Assembly: GCA_937902315.1 (NCBI GenBank)
Contig: CALGUG010000042.1
Location: forward strand, 1-55,511
DNA from: an uncultured Chloroflexales bacterium
GTDB taxonomy: Bacteria; Chloroflexota; Chloroflexia; Chloroflexales; Chloroflexaceae
Direction of reading: 5' to 3'
DNA: 55,511 nucleotides
Below, piece after piece: positions 25,319 to 34,868 of the stretch. A program made the translations under genes and the position numbers. Positions within the stretch are counted from its first letter, which is position 1; each line of letters starts with the position of its first letter. A model generated the notes under the pieces. It ran no database searches, was not told the DNA's origin, and saw only the letters and a program-made list of their open reading frames with translations.

Positions 25319-26308
25319 GTGGATACACCTGATTGTATCACTGTTGAATGCAATCTCTGTGGCTCTACGCATGCAGAACCCATCCGCGTAGGTAGGGACC
25401 TGATGCTCGGCCATCCGGGGGAATGGACGCTCGTTCAGTGTCGACGCTGCGGATTTATCTACTTAAATCCTCGCCCTCGCGATATGGCACCCTACTATGA
25501 AGGTAGCTATCTGCCTTTCGAGCATCGGCCCAAACACACGCTTATACCGCGACGGCCTAAATCTAAGATAGAAGAGGTCAGCGTCGGCGCAGCGGGCGGT
25601 TATTACTCACTCTTACAACAGGTGACAAAAGCCACAAGTGGACAGCTTCTCGACGTCGGCTGTGCTACTGGAGATTTTCTTGTTGTTGCAGCAACAGCAG
25701 GCTGGACGGTGACAGGCTGTGACCTTAGTATTTTTGCGACCGAGCAAGCCAAACAACGAATGCGCCCATTTCCCGATGCACGGATTTTTCATGGTACGCT
25801 CGAATCCTTGCAACTATCTTCCGACTCGTTTGATATTGTTACCCTCTGGCATTCGATCGAACATGTCGAAAATCCTAAAGCGACCTTACACGAGGTATAC
25901 CGCCTTCTCAAGCCAAACGGCAGACTGATTCTTCAAACACCTGCTTGGCTCAGTCTTGAATCTCAACTCTTTAAACACTACTGGGCTGGTCTTGACTTCC
26001 CTCGCCACCTATCACTCTTTTCGCACACTACACTTAAACGATTATTGCAACAAATAGGTTTTAGCTCGATTCGTTCACTCTATCAAACTAGCTACTATTT
26101 CTCGCTCACTAGCATAATCTTTGCTGCCCAACAGTATCTACCCGCTACATTGCTGAGCAAACTCTATCAATTGCTTAGCCTTGGGCCCATGATGTTATAT
26201 AGCTCTCCTTTCTTCCGAGTGATTGACAACTGCGGCCTTGGATCACTTTTGACCTTCGTTGCAAGCAAGCCAATGCCTCTTAAACACCATGACGACAGAT
26301 TCTCTTAA
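25319..26308 (+). CDS. SAM methyltransferase with N-terminal zinc finger
   Basis: The 329-residue protein begins with a four-cysteine site, Cys11-x2-Cys14 and Cys41-x2-Cys44 followed by FIYLNPRP, then a SAM domain with LLDVGCATGDFLVVAA, FDIVTLWHSIEHVENPKATLHEVYRLLKPNG and a long C-terminal region. This zinc-plus-Methyltransf_23 layout is frequent in sugar-modifying loci. GTG 25319 is the start, with AAAGGA eight bases before it. The next gene is a tandem paralogue and overlaps by 20 nt. Confidence 0.88.
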   Translation: MDTPDCITVECNLCGSTHAEPIRVGRDLMLGHPGEWTLVQCRRCGFIYLNPRPRDMAPYYEGSYLPFEHRPKHTLIPRRPKSKIEEVSVGAAGGYYSLLQQVTKATSGQLLDVGCATGDFLVVAATAGWTVTGCDLSIFATEQAKQRMRPFPDARIFHGTLESLQLSSDSFDIVTLWHSIEHVENPKATLHEVYRLLKPNGRLILQTPAWLSLESQLFKHYWAGLDFPRHLSLFSHTTLKRLLQQIGFSSIRSLYQTSYYFSLTSIIFAAQQYLPATLLSKLYQLLSLGPMMLYSSPFFRVIDNCGLGSLLTFVASKPMPLKHHDDRFS

Positions 26309-27218
26309 ATTAATTGAAGTAAGCTGTTATCTTTGTGGTAGCAGTAAAACGAAGTCTGAAATTCAGCTTCCAGATCGCTCTGGGCTGGTAAGAGGAGTAT
26401 TTCGTTTTGTCACTTGTAGCGAGTGTGGCCTAACCTATCTCAACCCGCGTCCCGATAGTCGGTCTTTTTCACTGATCTATCCACAAGATTATGCGCCATA
26501 CCAACCTGTTACAGTTGACGCAAGAGATCTTCACCCGGATCTACAACGGATTTGCGCTTTTATCAACAAACTCCAGCCTCAACCAGGCGCACTCCTTGAT
26601 ATCGGTTCGGGCTCAGGAAATTTCCTTCAGGCCATGCGCCTGCTTCACCCAGCTTGGCAAATTCAAGGTATAGAACCCGATCAGCGGGCATCAGAATTCG
26701 CGCGCCAGCAGGGTTTACACGTTCAGACACTCTCACTTGATGAATGCGACTTCCCAAAACAGAGCTTCGATGCCATTACGCTTTGGAATGTATTTGAACA
26801 CCTTGCCGATCCGCGAGTTGCTCTTCGAAAGATGCGTAGCCTCTTAAAGCACAATGGTGTGCTCTATCTCGCCGTGCCCATGTGTGATAGTTGGGATGCC
26901 CGTTTCTTCCAAACCTACTGGACGGGATGGGAAGCCCCTCGACACTTCGCCCTCTATACGCGCAGAACCTTACCTACAATGTTGCAAAGCGAAGGATTCC
27001 AGATCATTAAATCGGGCTGTATTAGCGGAAGCGAGTATTGCACCACCGAAAGCCTGAGGATCGTTATCCGTAATCGCATTCAAGATTTCACCGCCAAACG
27101 TCTAGCGACTGCTGTGACCTACTCGCGTCCCTTCCGTTTCTTGATTAAACCGTACATTCAGCTTGAGGAGCTTCTTAAGCGCAGTACGGTCCTCACTATT
27201 GCGGCTCGCTATACATAG
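26289..27218 (+). CDS. SAM methyltransferase with N-terminal zinc finger (tandem paralogue)
   Basis: The 309-residue protein has the same layout as its upstream neighbour: Cys13-x2-Cys16, Cys43-x2-Cys46 followed by LTYLNPRPD, then GALLDIGSGSGNFLQAM, FDAITLWNVFEHLADPRVALRKMRSLLKHNG. ATG 26289 was preferred over a TTG at 26259. It probably arose by tandem duplication and modifies a related position or sugar. It closes the 21900-27218 run; a repeat-rich gap follows. Confidence 0.87.
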   Translation: MTTDSLKLIEVSCYLCGSSKTKSEIQLPDRSGLVRGVFRFVTCSECGLTYLNPRPDSRSFSLIYPQDYAPYQPVTVDARDLHPDLQRICAFINKLQPQPGALLDIGSGSGNFLQAMRLLHPAWQIQGIEPDQRASEFARQQGLHVQTLSLDECDFPKQSFDAITLWNVFEHLADPRVALRKMRSLLKHNGVLYLAVPMCDSWDARFFQTYWTGWEAPRHFALYTRRTLPTMLQSEGFQIIKSGCISGSEYCTTESLRIVIRNRIQDFTAKRLATAVTYSRPFRFLIKPYIQLEELLKRSTVLTIAARYT

Positions 27219-27675
27219 GTCATTGATGTAAACCTAGTTGAGACAAGCAAGGCTTTTGCTCTTATTTGTGGCATCATACAAAATCCGCTTTAACCATTTA
27301 ATTTTGAGGCGGTCTCTCGGCACGCAGCTACAACAGCCCGCTTACGGGCGAGCTGTTAGTAGCCGTAGGCGGACGCGCTAGCAACCCTCTTTGGGGGAGA
27401 GAGCAAACCGCTAGAGTACTGAAGTTCGTATCAATTATCCGATCCTGTAGTACTTCAAGCATCCTGTATCATTTTGGCTTTAGAATGGAAAATTTAGCAC
27501 TAACCCAAAAGTAGTAGTGGCATTAATCCTTAAGTTATAGCAAGATTAAGCAGCAAAGAGTATAGTAAACAAGTCTTGGATTAGAGTATCCTGACCCTCG
27601 TTGATGTAACGACATCGTTCGTTGCTGAGTAATTTAGAGAGTAGTTCCATACTATTGAAAGGTTTGCAGGAAGAA
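27219..27675. other. Intergenic region before the four-repeat surface protein
   Basis: No gene is seen. A TIR/REP element occupies 27276 to about 27440, and a leader of unknown start follows. TATAGT at 27561-27566 with TAGCAA 17 bp upstream is a poor promoter match, so the promoter of the putatively highly expressed downstream gene is not resolved. Confidence 0.5.
27276..27440 (+). repeat. TIR element with REP core, copy 7
   Basis: ATACAAAATCCGCTT (27276-27290) and REP core (27360-27377) are 84 bp apart exactly as at 18414/18498, with shared CTCTCGGCAC..CAG and TTACGGGCGAGCTGTT between them. AACAGC-CCG-CTTA-CGG-GCGA-GCTGTT (27332-27357) folds into a hairpin just before the core. The right terminus is degraded. 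Confidence 0.7.
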
Positions 27676-29130
27676 ATGAAACGACAGATCATTGCCATCC
27701 TTGCGGCACTTGTGCTGGCACTCCTTCCATTGAGTGCATTTGCCCAAACCACAGTTGCTACTAGTGGTTTCCAAGTTCTTAACATGGGTTCTGATGATGC
27801 GAAGATCACCATCGTCTATTACAACCCTGATGGCTCAGAGGCGGCTCGTCAAAACGACACTATCCCAAGAGAGGGTTCTAAGACCTACCTTGGTGCAACC
27901 ATGCAGGCTCCTGCTGGTTTCCAAGGTTCGGTAGTTATCTCGTCCGACCAGCCTGTTATCGCTATTACCAACCTTTTGAACTCGCTCACCGCACCGCGGC
28001 TGGCAGACAGCTACAGCGGTTTCAGCGGTGGCGCTACCACTATTAACCTGCCCCTGATCCAGCGCGGCAACTTCGGAACCAACTCTTGGATCACCGTGCA
28101 GAATGCTGGCAGCGCTGATGCAACCGTTACTGTTGACTATAATCCTGGTCTCGTTGGTAGCGCTGCAAAGGACACGGCTACTATTAAGCCCGGTGCAGCT
28201 CATACCTTCTACCAGAAGAACAATGCAGCGCTTGGTGAGCGCTTCATCGGTTCGGCCAAGATCACAACCAATGGTCAACCTGTGGTAGCTATCGTGAACC
28301 AAGAGAATGATGCTGGTACATCGCTCTTGACTTATGGTGGCCTCGTTACCAACGGTTCGACCACTGTTTCTGCACCTCTGGTTGTTGCAGATAACTTCGG
28401 CTCCTTTACTGGTATTCAAATTTTGAACACTGGTAACAGCGATACCACTGCAACTATCACCTACAGCGCTAATACAGCAACTGCTGCATCTGGTGCGAAG
28501 GATGCTTGTCCTAATCCTCAAGCCAAGCAGTACAACATTGCTGCTGGCAAGTCGGTAACCATTCTGCAGGGTGGTGGCGATGCAGCTGAAGGTTGGGATA
28601 ACCAGTTTGCTAACTGCCGCTACATCGGTTCTGCAACCATCACTGCAAACCAGACATTGGCTGTGATTGTAAACCAGGCTTCTTTGACCGGTAGCAATGG
28701 TTCGGCTTACGCTGGTGTAGATCCTGCGACCACTGGCAGCAAGGTTAGCGTCCCGCTGATCAATGCTAATAACTACGGTATCTACACTGGTATCCAGGTT
28801 CTGAACACCGGCAACTCTTCTACCACTGTAACCGTTACTTACGGTCGTAACACTGCTGCCCAAGATAATGTTGACAACAATAGCGCTACTTCGATTTGTC
28901 CGACCTTGACTCCGACCAGCTTCACCGTGGAGGCGGGCAAGTCCTACACTATCATTCAGGGTGGTAATGGTCCAGCCGATGCCGGCTTCGACCAGAAATT
29001 CAACAAGTGTGTCTACATCGGTTCTGCTGTGATCGAGGCTTCCTCGGGCGGTAAGATCACCGCTATCGTCAACCAGCTGAGCCCCTCGAGTGGTGACGGT
29101 CTGTTGACCTACAGCGCCTTCGTTGAGTAA
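27676..29130 (+). CDS. Secreted four-repeat surface protein
   Basis: The 484-residue protein has a classical signal peptide (MKRQIIAILAALVLALLPLSAFA). The mature chain consists of four homologous beta-rich repeats of about 105-125 residues, each with '(I)xVLNTGNSxTTVTVTY', a 'GxxxTI' strand and 'IGSAxITxxxPxxAIVNQ'. Repeats 3 and 4 each add a Cys pair (ACPNP...FANC and ICPTL...FNKC), probably a disulfide. Codon use (GGT, GCT, AAC, ACC) differs from neighbours and points to strong expression. ATG 27676 follows AGGAAG and gives the signal peptide; 27622 would not. A structural envelope, sheath or S-layer-like role is inferred. The neighbouring glycan locus could glycosylate it. No known family is recognised. 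Confidence 0.85.
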   Translation: MKRQIIAILAALVLALLPLSAFAQTTVATSGFQVLNMGSDDAKITIVYYNPDGSEAARQNDTIPREGSKTYLGATMQAPAGFQGSVVISSDQPVIAITNLLNSLTAPRLADSYSGFSGGATTINLPLIQRGNFGTNSWITVQNAGSADATVTVDYNPGLVGSAAKDTATIKPGAAHTFYQKNNAALGERFIGSAKITTNGQPVVAIVNQENDAGTSLLTYGGLVTNGSTTVSAPLVVADNFGSFTGIQILNTGNSDTTATITYSANTATAASGAKDACPNPQAKQYNIAAGKSVTILQGGGDAAEGWDNQFANCRYIGSATITANQTLAVIVNQASLTGSNGSAYAGVDPATTGSKVSVPLINANNYGIYTGIQVLNTGNSSTTVTVTYGRNTAAQDNVDNNSATSICPTLTPTSFTVEAGKSYTIIQGGNGPADAGFDQKFNKCVYIGSAVIEASSGGKITAIVNQLSPSSGDGLLTYSAFVE

Positions 29131-29159
29131 GCAACTTTCGATAACTCAGTAACGAACGC

Positions 29160-29194
29160 AAATCGGCCCGTGGGAAGTTCCCACGGGCCGATTT
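29160..29194. terminator. Shared bidirectional terminator
   Basis: AAATCGGCCCGTGGGAA and TTCCCACGGGCCGATTT form a perfect 17-bp stem around one base, between two convergent genes; TTTC on one side and AAA on the other. Confidence 0.85.
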
Positions 29195-29215
29195 CGATCT
29201 CAAACAAACTTGGTG

Positions 29216-31195
29216 TTAGGGCTTTCGTTTCAGGATCGTCACACCATCCTGTTGATAGACGGTTTGATAATGTGGGTTGTCGGCAAACCACTCTAGTTTA
29301 AAGGAATGATTGGTCCAGCCGATATAAACATAGTCGATAGCATTTTCGACAACGAGTCGCTCAAGGGTTTCAGGCTCTTGCCCAGCTGGCAAATGCGAGG
29401 TGAGACGAGTACGAGTTTGGATCTCAGCGACGGTCGCTGGATCGGCATAGGTAAACAATACAGGCGGTGTACTCGACCAGCGCTTAGCCAAGGGCACCAA
29501 CCACCAACCGCCGTCTGCACCCCGCTCGGCATCGGGCAGCCAACCGGTAGAAGCCGTTAAAAAGCGCGCATCTTCAGGCGTGTTTTGCTTGGCCCACTCG
29601 ATCGCTGCTAAATCAGCCGCATTGGCGATACGGGTGGTTGGGTTGATTACGTTGGTGAGCTGGCGCTCGCCCAAGCCAAGCGCAACCAACAACACTAGAC
29701 TAAGCACAGCTTGTTGTGGGCTAAGCCCGAACCAACGTTTCCCCTGGCTCCAAGCAGCAGAGAAGAGCGGTCGCTCTTGAGCCGCGGCCTGCCAAAGCAA
29801 TGCTACGCCGCCACCAATCAAAGCCCCAACAGGAATATAGAGACTGACCAATACTTCGGTGTTAGCGACCAGCCAAAAAACCGGCAGACCGATCAGATCG
29901 AGGTTAGCCATAAACAGTAGCAGAAAGGGCCAAGCCGCCAAAAACAGCCCTGCCCGCTGTCGTCGCCAAATCGAAAGCAATAAGGCCGCAGCCGCTAGAC
30001 CAAACAGCAAGCGATTTTGGCCTGCCCACAATAAGCCTTCATTGAGAGCGTTATAACTTCCACCACCGCGTAATGCATTCGGCTCGGCAATGTAATAAGC
30101 GAAGACACGTTTAGCCAAAAAGAGCAGCCAAGGTGTGGCAAATAGCGCGCCCAACACCAAGGCAGCGCCTATCATCAGTAGCTTGCTCGCGCTCTCGCGA
30201 AGGTGCAGACCAGTCTCCTCATGGCTCCGTTCGAGATCGTTATGCCACAAGAAGAGTAATCCCAAGAGTGCTAAGCCAAAGATCGCGGCAATGTAGTGAG
30301 TTAGCAAAAAGCCTCCCGTCAAACAGGCCAGCATCAAGCAAGCTCGCCAACTGCGCTGACGCAAGCCAACCAGCGCAAGGATTAAAAACGGCGGCAGAAT
30401 CAAGAGACCATATAAATAGGTGTAGCGACCCCAAGTCACCAAATAGGCGGGCATCAACGAGACAAGACCAACCACCGCCGCTGCCGCCAAACCTGCCATA
30501 CTCTTACGCCAAAAGAAGGCCGCCAAAGCTGCGACTGTTATCACCTGAAAGGCATTGACCAGCTGGCCCGACCACAAGAGCAAGCGCGGCAGATCAAGAT
30601 CGCTCAACTGCATAATCGTGGCAAGTGTGACATGAAAACCCCAGTGATAGGGCAAATCGCTTACTGGCAAATAGGGGCGCACATCTATCGGAACGCTGCC
30701 CGTTTCAGCGGCGACCCGCAGCAAAACAGCGTGGTGAACTGAGTCGACCCAGAGCGGCAAAACATCGTTGGAAACCTCGAGGAAGCGGCGGGTGATTGTG
30801 GCCGCCAATAATAAAAGTGCGACTCCAAGCGCGGGCCAGATCTCTTTATGCGATGCGACAAGCTGCGAGCCAGCATCCTGCCAGAGGATCCAGATAATTG
30901 CGATGTAACAAGCGCCCGCCAAAAAGAGCAATGGCAACAGTGTCAGATGGAGGCCAACGAACCAGGTCCAAGCATATAGTATCGGGATAACGCTTAGACT
31001 GAGAGCGAGCCAAAGAGCTGGACGCACCATCCAAGCTACGGGCAGAGGAACGCGCAAACTTCGCTCGATCAGAAAACCAGGTCCAAAAAAGATCAGTGGA
31101 AGAACAACAATAAAACGTCCAACAGGGCCAATCAAAAGCAATGGCAAACTGATCAAAACTACACTTACAAGCAAGCGGCGATACGAAACAGCCAT
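29216..31195 (-). CDS. Polytopic GT-C-like membrane protein (paralogue)
   Basis: The 659-residue protein has about 12-13 hydrophobic segments and a soluble C-terminal domain, like the protein at 16448-18331. Shared features are the acidic/His loop 'WVDSVHHAVLLRVAAETGSVPIDVRPYLPVSDLPYHWGFH', a cytosolic basic loop, and the C terminus 'IDYVYIGWTNHSFKLEWFADNPHYQTVYQQDGVTILKRK'. It is probably a GT-C type sugar transferase using a lipid-linked donor. ATG 31195 follows TAAGGAAA. It is convergent with the secreted repeat protein and divergent from the 31459 gene. Confidence 0.75.
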   Translation of the reverse strand: MAVSYRRLLVSVVLISLPLLLIGPVGRFIVVLPLIFFGPGFLIERSLRVPLPVAWMVRPALWLALSLSVIPILYAWTWFVGLHLTLLPLLFLAGACYIAIIWILWQDAGSQLVASHKEIWPALGVALLLLAATITRRFLEVSNDVLPLWVDSVHHAVLLRVAAETGSVPIDVRPYLPVSDLPYHWGFHVTLATIMQLSDLDLPRLLLWSGQLVNAFQVITVAALAAFFWRKSMAGLAAAAVVGLVSLMPAYLVTWGRYTYLYGLLILPPFLILALVGLRQRSWRACLMLACLTGGFLLTHYIAAIFGLALLGLLFLWHNDLERSHEETGLHLRESASKLLMIGAALVLGALFATPWLLFLAKRVFAYYIAEPNALRGGGSYNALNEGLLWAGQNRLLFGLAAAALLLSIWRRQRAGLFLAAWPFLLLFMANLDLIGLPVFWLVANTEVLVSLYIPVGALIGGGVALLWQAAAQERPLFSAAWSQGKRWFGLSPQQAVLSLVLLVALGLGERQLTNVINPTTRIANAADLAAIEWAKQNTPEDARFLTASTGWLPDAERGADGGWWLVPLAKRWSSTPPVLFTYADPATVAEIQTRTRLTSHLPAGQEPETLERLVVENAIDYVYIGWTNHSFKLEWFADNPHYQTVYQQDGVTILKRKP

Positions 31196-31290
31196 GATTT
31201 TCCTTATTTCACGCTCAGAGATAGTGCAAGCTTAGTGGTCCTATTCGGCCAAAGTAGTCTGCTAAAGATATTCCCCAATATGTCTATATA

Positions 31291-31299
31291 TGCTACACT
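31291..31299 (+). promoter_or_regulatory. Candidate extended -10 for the 31459 gene
   Basis: TGC-TACACT with a weak TTCCCC 17 bp upstream; about 160 bp before the ATG. CGTCGA-A-TCGACG (31419-31431) in the leader is a short inverted repeat. Confidence 0.35.
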
Positions 31300-31458
31300 A
31301 TTAGGCATAAGAATGCCCGATTCTTATTTGAACACATCTTCAAGGCTCCACAAACGGTGTACGATATAAGGCTCTAGAGCATATCCCAATTACGGCCCCA
31401 CTTGCAAAGCCAGCCCGTCGAATCGACGACGGTCGTTTAGCAACAACGATAGGCTATT

Positions 31459-33837
31459 ATGCGCAAACTCCTGCACACAAACCTTGTCTTATTGGCCTGT
31501 GTCTCTATCGCTTTCATCCTGTCGTTCCAAACACCAATCGCTGCCCAAAGTAATCCCGACCTCAAACTTGATGTCACACTGCTCTACGATGGCAATGTCA
31601 TCGAAGGTACGTGGTTGCCAGTAAAGCTCCAACTCCAAAACGGCGCGGGCGGCCGAACCGTTCAAATCGACGCCAGCCTGCTCGATAGTGCACAGCACTA
31701 TACCCAAGAGATCGCGCTGCCAGCTCAGAGTAATTTTGAAACAACGCTCTATATTCTACCGGTAGGCAACGCCACAACGCTCGATATCGTTGTGCGTGAA
31801 GGCGAGCGCGAACTTGTACGTAGCGCGCCGAGCTATCGCACGCGCGTCGGTGAACGCATGCTTGCACTCGTCTCGAACGAGCCGATCGCGATCACGTTGC
31901 CTGCACGTCAAGACCTCTCGATCCTGCCATTCCTGCCCTTCGACCTTCAAGTCAGCGATCTACCCGAGCGCAGCCAAGGTTTAGAGACATTATCAGCGAT
32001 CGTGCTGCATAATGTCGACTCAAACCAGTTTACTACCAGTCAGCTAGAGGCGCTCGAGACCTGGGTCAAGCGCGGCGGACAACTGGTTTTGAGCGGCGGC
32101 ACGGGCAGCAGCGCCCAGATCGCCAATCTACCTTCCGAGCTGGTGCCTGCCCAAATCGTTGGAGTGCGCTCCGATCTGCCGGGAGAAGCGTTAGCCGAGC
32201 TGATCGGCATTACAAACAGCGTTGGCTTACAGCTCAATGGAGTTGGACTACAAGCCAAGTCGGATAGCAGCATTTTGATCGGCGATGAAGCCAACCCCTT
32301 GGTGATCGAAAAGCGTTTGGGCGAAGGGCATATTCACCAGTTGGCCTTTGCAGTCGACGCGCCTGAATTGCGTAACTGGAATCAAAGTAGCCAATTCTGG
32401 GATCGCTTTCTGCGCCCAACGAACCCTGACAGCGCTATCACCGGCTTTGTTGGCAGCCGCCTTATCGATGCGCGCGAACGCGAGCTGACCACCAGCCTCA
32501 ACAATTTGCCAGCGCTCGATCTGCCCTCGGGACTGCCACTAATCGCCTTGCTTACCCTCTATTTTCTGATTGTCGGGCCGATCGTGCATGTAGTTTTGCG
32601 GCGTTTAGATAAACAAAATTGGGGTTGGTTGATCATCCCCGGCATCACCGTACTGTTTAGCTTGATCAGCTATGGGTTTAGCTTCGCCTTGCGGGCCAGC
32701 GATGTTTTGGTTAACCAAGTGACGGTTATCGAACAAGTAGCAGCACACAACCAAGCAAAAACCTTACTCGGCTTTTATGGCTCCAAGCGCAACGAATTCA
32801 CAGTCACCTTCCAAGCAGATAGCCTACTCAGGCCACTGCGCTCGGTCAGCGGAGTTTACGGCGATGTCAGCGGTAGCAACGGCAACTACTTACAAGGCAA
32901 TCCCGCGATAGCCGATATTCAGAGCAACGCATGGTCGATTCAGGGTATACAAGCCGAAACCGAGCTAGACCTGCCGCAAATCGACGCTACTATCACTATT
33001 CAAGATGGTGCCATTAGAGTTCGGGTGCCCAATCCGCTCGACCAGACCATGCGCAACGTTGTGGTGCGCTATGGCCAGCAAGTCGTTGTGTTAGGCGATA
33101 TTCCTCCCGGTCAACAAGCCGAATCAGCTTGGATCGATCCCAAAGTCGTCGATGCTAATGGCCTGCCACCCGCAGGCTCATCACTGGGTTCGATCATCTT
33201 TCGCCAAGCGCTTGAGGAAGGCCGTAAACCTGGAGCGATCCCCGACCGCTCGGTCGTTTTGAAACAGACCATGCTCGACGCTGTGCTGAGCAACGGCGCG
33301 CTGCCTCAATCGCCTGGACCAACCCTAGTAGCTTGGTTAGACACAAGTCCGGTGGGTGTTGAAGTGGAGAGCAACAGCAAACACGTCTTGCAAGCGACCA
33401 CGCTCTTTATCGCTCAACCCAAGATCGAGGCTTCTGGTTTGGTTCAACTGGGGCCGGGCTGGCTCAACCTCGATTATGCAGGCAACACAAGTGCGATTGT
33501 CTGCTCAAACAACAACGGTTTGATCGGCCTAACACCCAGTACGACCACTGAACTCCTTTTTCGGCTGCCAAATAGCTTAAACAGCCTAGAAGCCAGCAGA
33601 CTCATTCTCTCTTTTTCGAGTCTACGCACATGGCCCAATGCAGGTATTCGCACCGCGCTCTATAACTGGGAAACTGATCGCTGGGATGAACTAGACTACG
33701 ATGGGCCGGGCGATCTGCTCGTTGATCAAGCCAAAGCGTACCTACGCGAGGGGAAGGTCGCAGTCCGCTTTGAAGGCCGCATCGCCGAAACCGGTTGTAT
33801 TTTTGGTCAGGGCAGCCTCACAGGGCGGATTCCATAG
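31459..33837 (+). CDS. Membrane protein with GATase1-like domain, partner of an ABC-2 permease
   Basis: The 792-residue protein has a signal peptide (ending at QTPIAAQ, residue 30), a beta-rich domain, and a class I glutamine-amidotransferase-like segment (about 175-320: 'LETLSAIVLHNVDSNQFTTSQLEALETWVKRGGQLVLSGG'). Two transmembrane helices follow (about 355-385 and 390-415), then a second beta-rich extracytoplasmic domain to the C terminus. No catalytic Cys-His pair is evident in the amidotransferase-like part. Such proteins often neighbour ABC-2 permeases and MoxR/DUF58 genes in Chloroflexota. The permease starts 9 nt downstream. Function unknown; a role in an envelope transporter complex is likely. 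Confidence 0.7.
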   Translation: MRKLLHTNLVLLACVSIAFILSFQTPIAAQSNPDLKLDVTLLYDGNVIEGTWLPVKLQLQNGAGGRTVQIDASLLDSAQHYTQEIALPAQSNFETTLYILPVGNATTLDIVVREGERELVRSAPSYRTRVGERMLALVSNEPIAITLPARQDLSILPFLPFDLQVSDLPERSQGLETLSAIVLHNVDSNQFTTSQLEALETWVKRGGQLVLSGGTGSSAQIANLPSELVPAQIVGVRSDLPGEALAELIGITNSVGLQLNGVGLQAKSDSSILIGDEANPLVIEKRLGEGHIHQLAFAVDAPELRNWNQSSQFWDRFLRPTNPDSAITGFVGSRLIDARERELTTSLNNLPALDLPSGLPLIALLTLYFLIVGPIVHVVLRRLDKQNWGWLIIPGITVLFSLISYGFSFALRASDVLVNQVTVIEQVAAHNQAKTLLGFYGSKRNEFTVTFQADSLLRPLRSVSGVYGDVSGSNGNYLQGNPAIADIQSNAWSIQGIQAETELDLPQIDATITIQDGAIRVRVPNPLDQTMRNVVVRYGQQVVVLGDIPPGQQAESAWIDPKVVDANGLPPAGSSLGSIIFRQALEEGRKPGAIPDRSVVLKQTMLDAVLSNGALPQSPGPTLVAWLDTSPVGVEVESNSKHVLQATTLFIAQPKIEASGLVQLGPGWLNLDYAGNTSAIVCSNNNGLIGLTPSTTTELLFRLPNSLNSLEASRLILSFSSLRTWPNAGIRTALYNWETDRWDELDYDGPGDLLVDQAKAYLREGKVAVRFEGRIAETGCIFGQGSLTGRIP

Positions 33838-33846
33838 AGGAAAAGC

Positions 33847-34860
33847 ATGAATCTCAATCCCATTCTCTACCGTGAATTGCGCACCCAACTGCGCGGAGTA
33901 CGTTCAACAGTGTTGATTTCGACCTTTGTCGGGCTGTTGATCGCTGCTCTGATCTTTATGTATCGAACGATCAATGCCCGCGCTGGTCTCGGTACACCGC
34001 TGCTCAATGCCCAAATCGGCCAAGCACTCTTTAGCGGCCTAGCTCTGCTCTTACAAACCTTGGTGGTGTTTATCTCACCTGCGATCACGGTCAGCGCCCT
34101 AAGCAGCGAATACGAGCAGCGCACGCTCGACTTTGTGATTATGACGCCGCTGAAAGCCGAACGGATCTTGATCGGCAAAATCTTCGCCGCGATCTGCTAT
34201 CTAGCGGTGCTCTTATGCAGCGTTTTACCGCTGTTTAGCATTGTGTTGCTGTTTGGTGGTGTAAGTATAGACGATATTGTGCGCGCCACTGGGGTAGTGC
34301 TGGTCACCGCCCTGTTTGGTATCACCTTCGGCTTGTTCTGTTCGGCTTTGATTCGGCGCACTGCCGGAGCGACCATTCTCTGTTATACCCTGCTGATCGC
34401 GCTGGTGGGCGGTACGCTCTTCGCGGCCAGCTTCTGGAGCATCACCAACAGCCAGCAGGTCGCCTCGCCGCGTTTCGTCTACCTCAACCCGCTCTCGGCG
34501 ATGGCCTCGGCGCTGGCGGGCGCGCCCGACCCCAATCCCAATATCACCCGTCAAAACGCCAGCCTGATCACCCCTGATACGCTGCGACCAATGGCACTGG
34601 TAGGGGTCTTTTCGCAAGGCACCTATGTACCCGCCCTCAGCGGGCCGGGTGTGTTTTTGATCCCCGTCTACCGTGCCACAGCGATCCTCTATGCGATCAT
34701 CGGAGTGGGGCTGTTTTGGATCAGCTGCCACCTCATTCCGCCCAAACGCGGCTTTCAGTTCAAGCCGATCGACATAGTGATGCTGATCTTGATGTTCGCC
34801 CTGCTGGTGATAGCCTATGTTTGGCGCGATTGGTGGTTTTTTATGCCGGAAGCGGGCTAG
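33847..34860 (+). CDS. ABC-2 type transporter permease
   Basis: The 337-residue protein has six predicted transmembrane helices with the ABC-2 permease organisation: N-terminal 'NPILYRELRTQLRGVRS', the 'SAISSEYEQRTLDFVIMTPLKAERILIGKIFAAICYLAVLL' type coupling segment, and 'FGITFGLFCSALIRRTAGATILCY'. A GAGGAAA site precedes ATG 33847, 9 nt after the previous stop. No ATPase gene is adjacent, so the ATP-binding partner must be encoded elsewhere. Substrate unknown. Confidence 0.85.
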   Translation: MNLNPILYRELRTQLRGVRSTVLISTFVGLLIAALIFMYRTINARAGLGTPLLNAQIGQALFSGLALLLQTLVVFISPAITVSALSSEYEQRTLDFVIMTPLKAERILIGKIFAAICYLAVLLCSVLPLFSIVLLFGGVSIDDIVRATGVVLVTALFGITFGLFCSALIRRTAGATILCYTLLIALVGGTLFAASFWSITNSQQVASPRFVYLNPLSAMASALAGAPDPNPNITRQNASLITPDTLRPMALVGVFSQGTYVPALSGPGVFLIPVYRATAILYAIIGVGLFWISCHLIPPKRGFQFKPIDIVMLILMFALLVIAYVWRDWWFFMPEAG

Positions 34861-34868
34861 ATCGGCTG

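Noticed and set aside
27835..28863. A 342-codon minus-strand frame opposite the four-repeat secreted protein
   Set aside because: It arises from the biased codon use of the real gene; the plus frame has a signal peptide, repeats and a ribosome-binding site.
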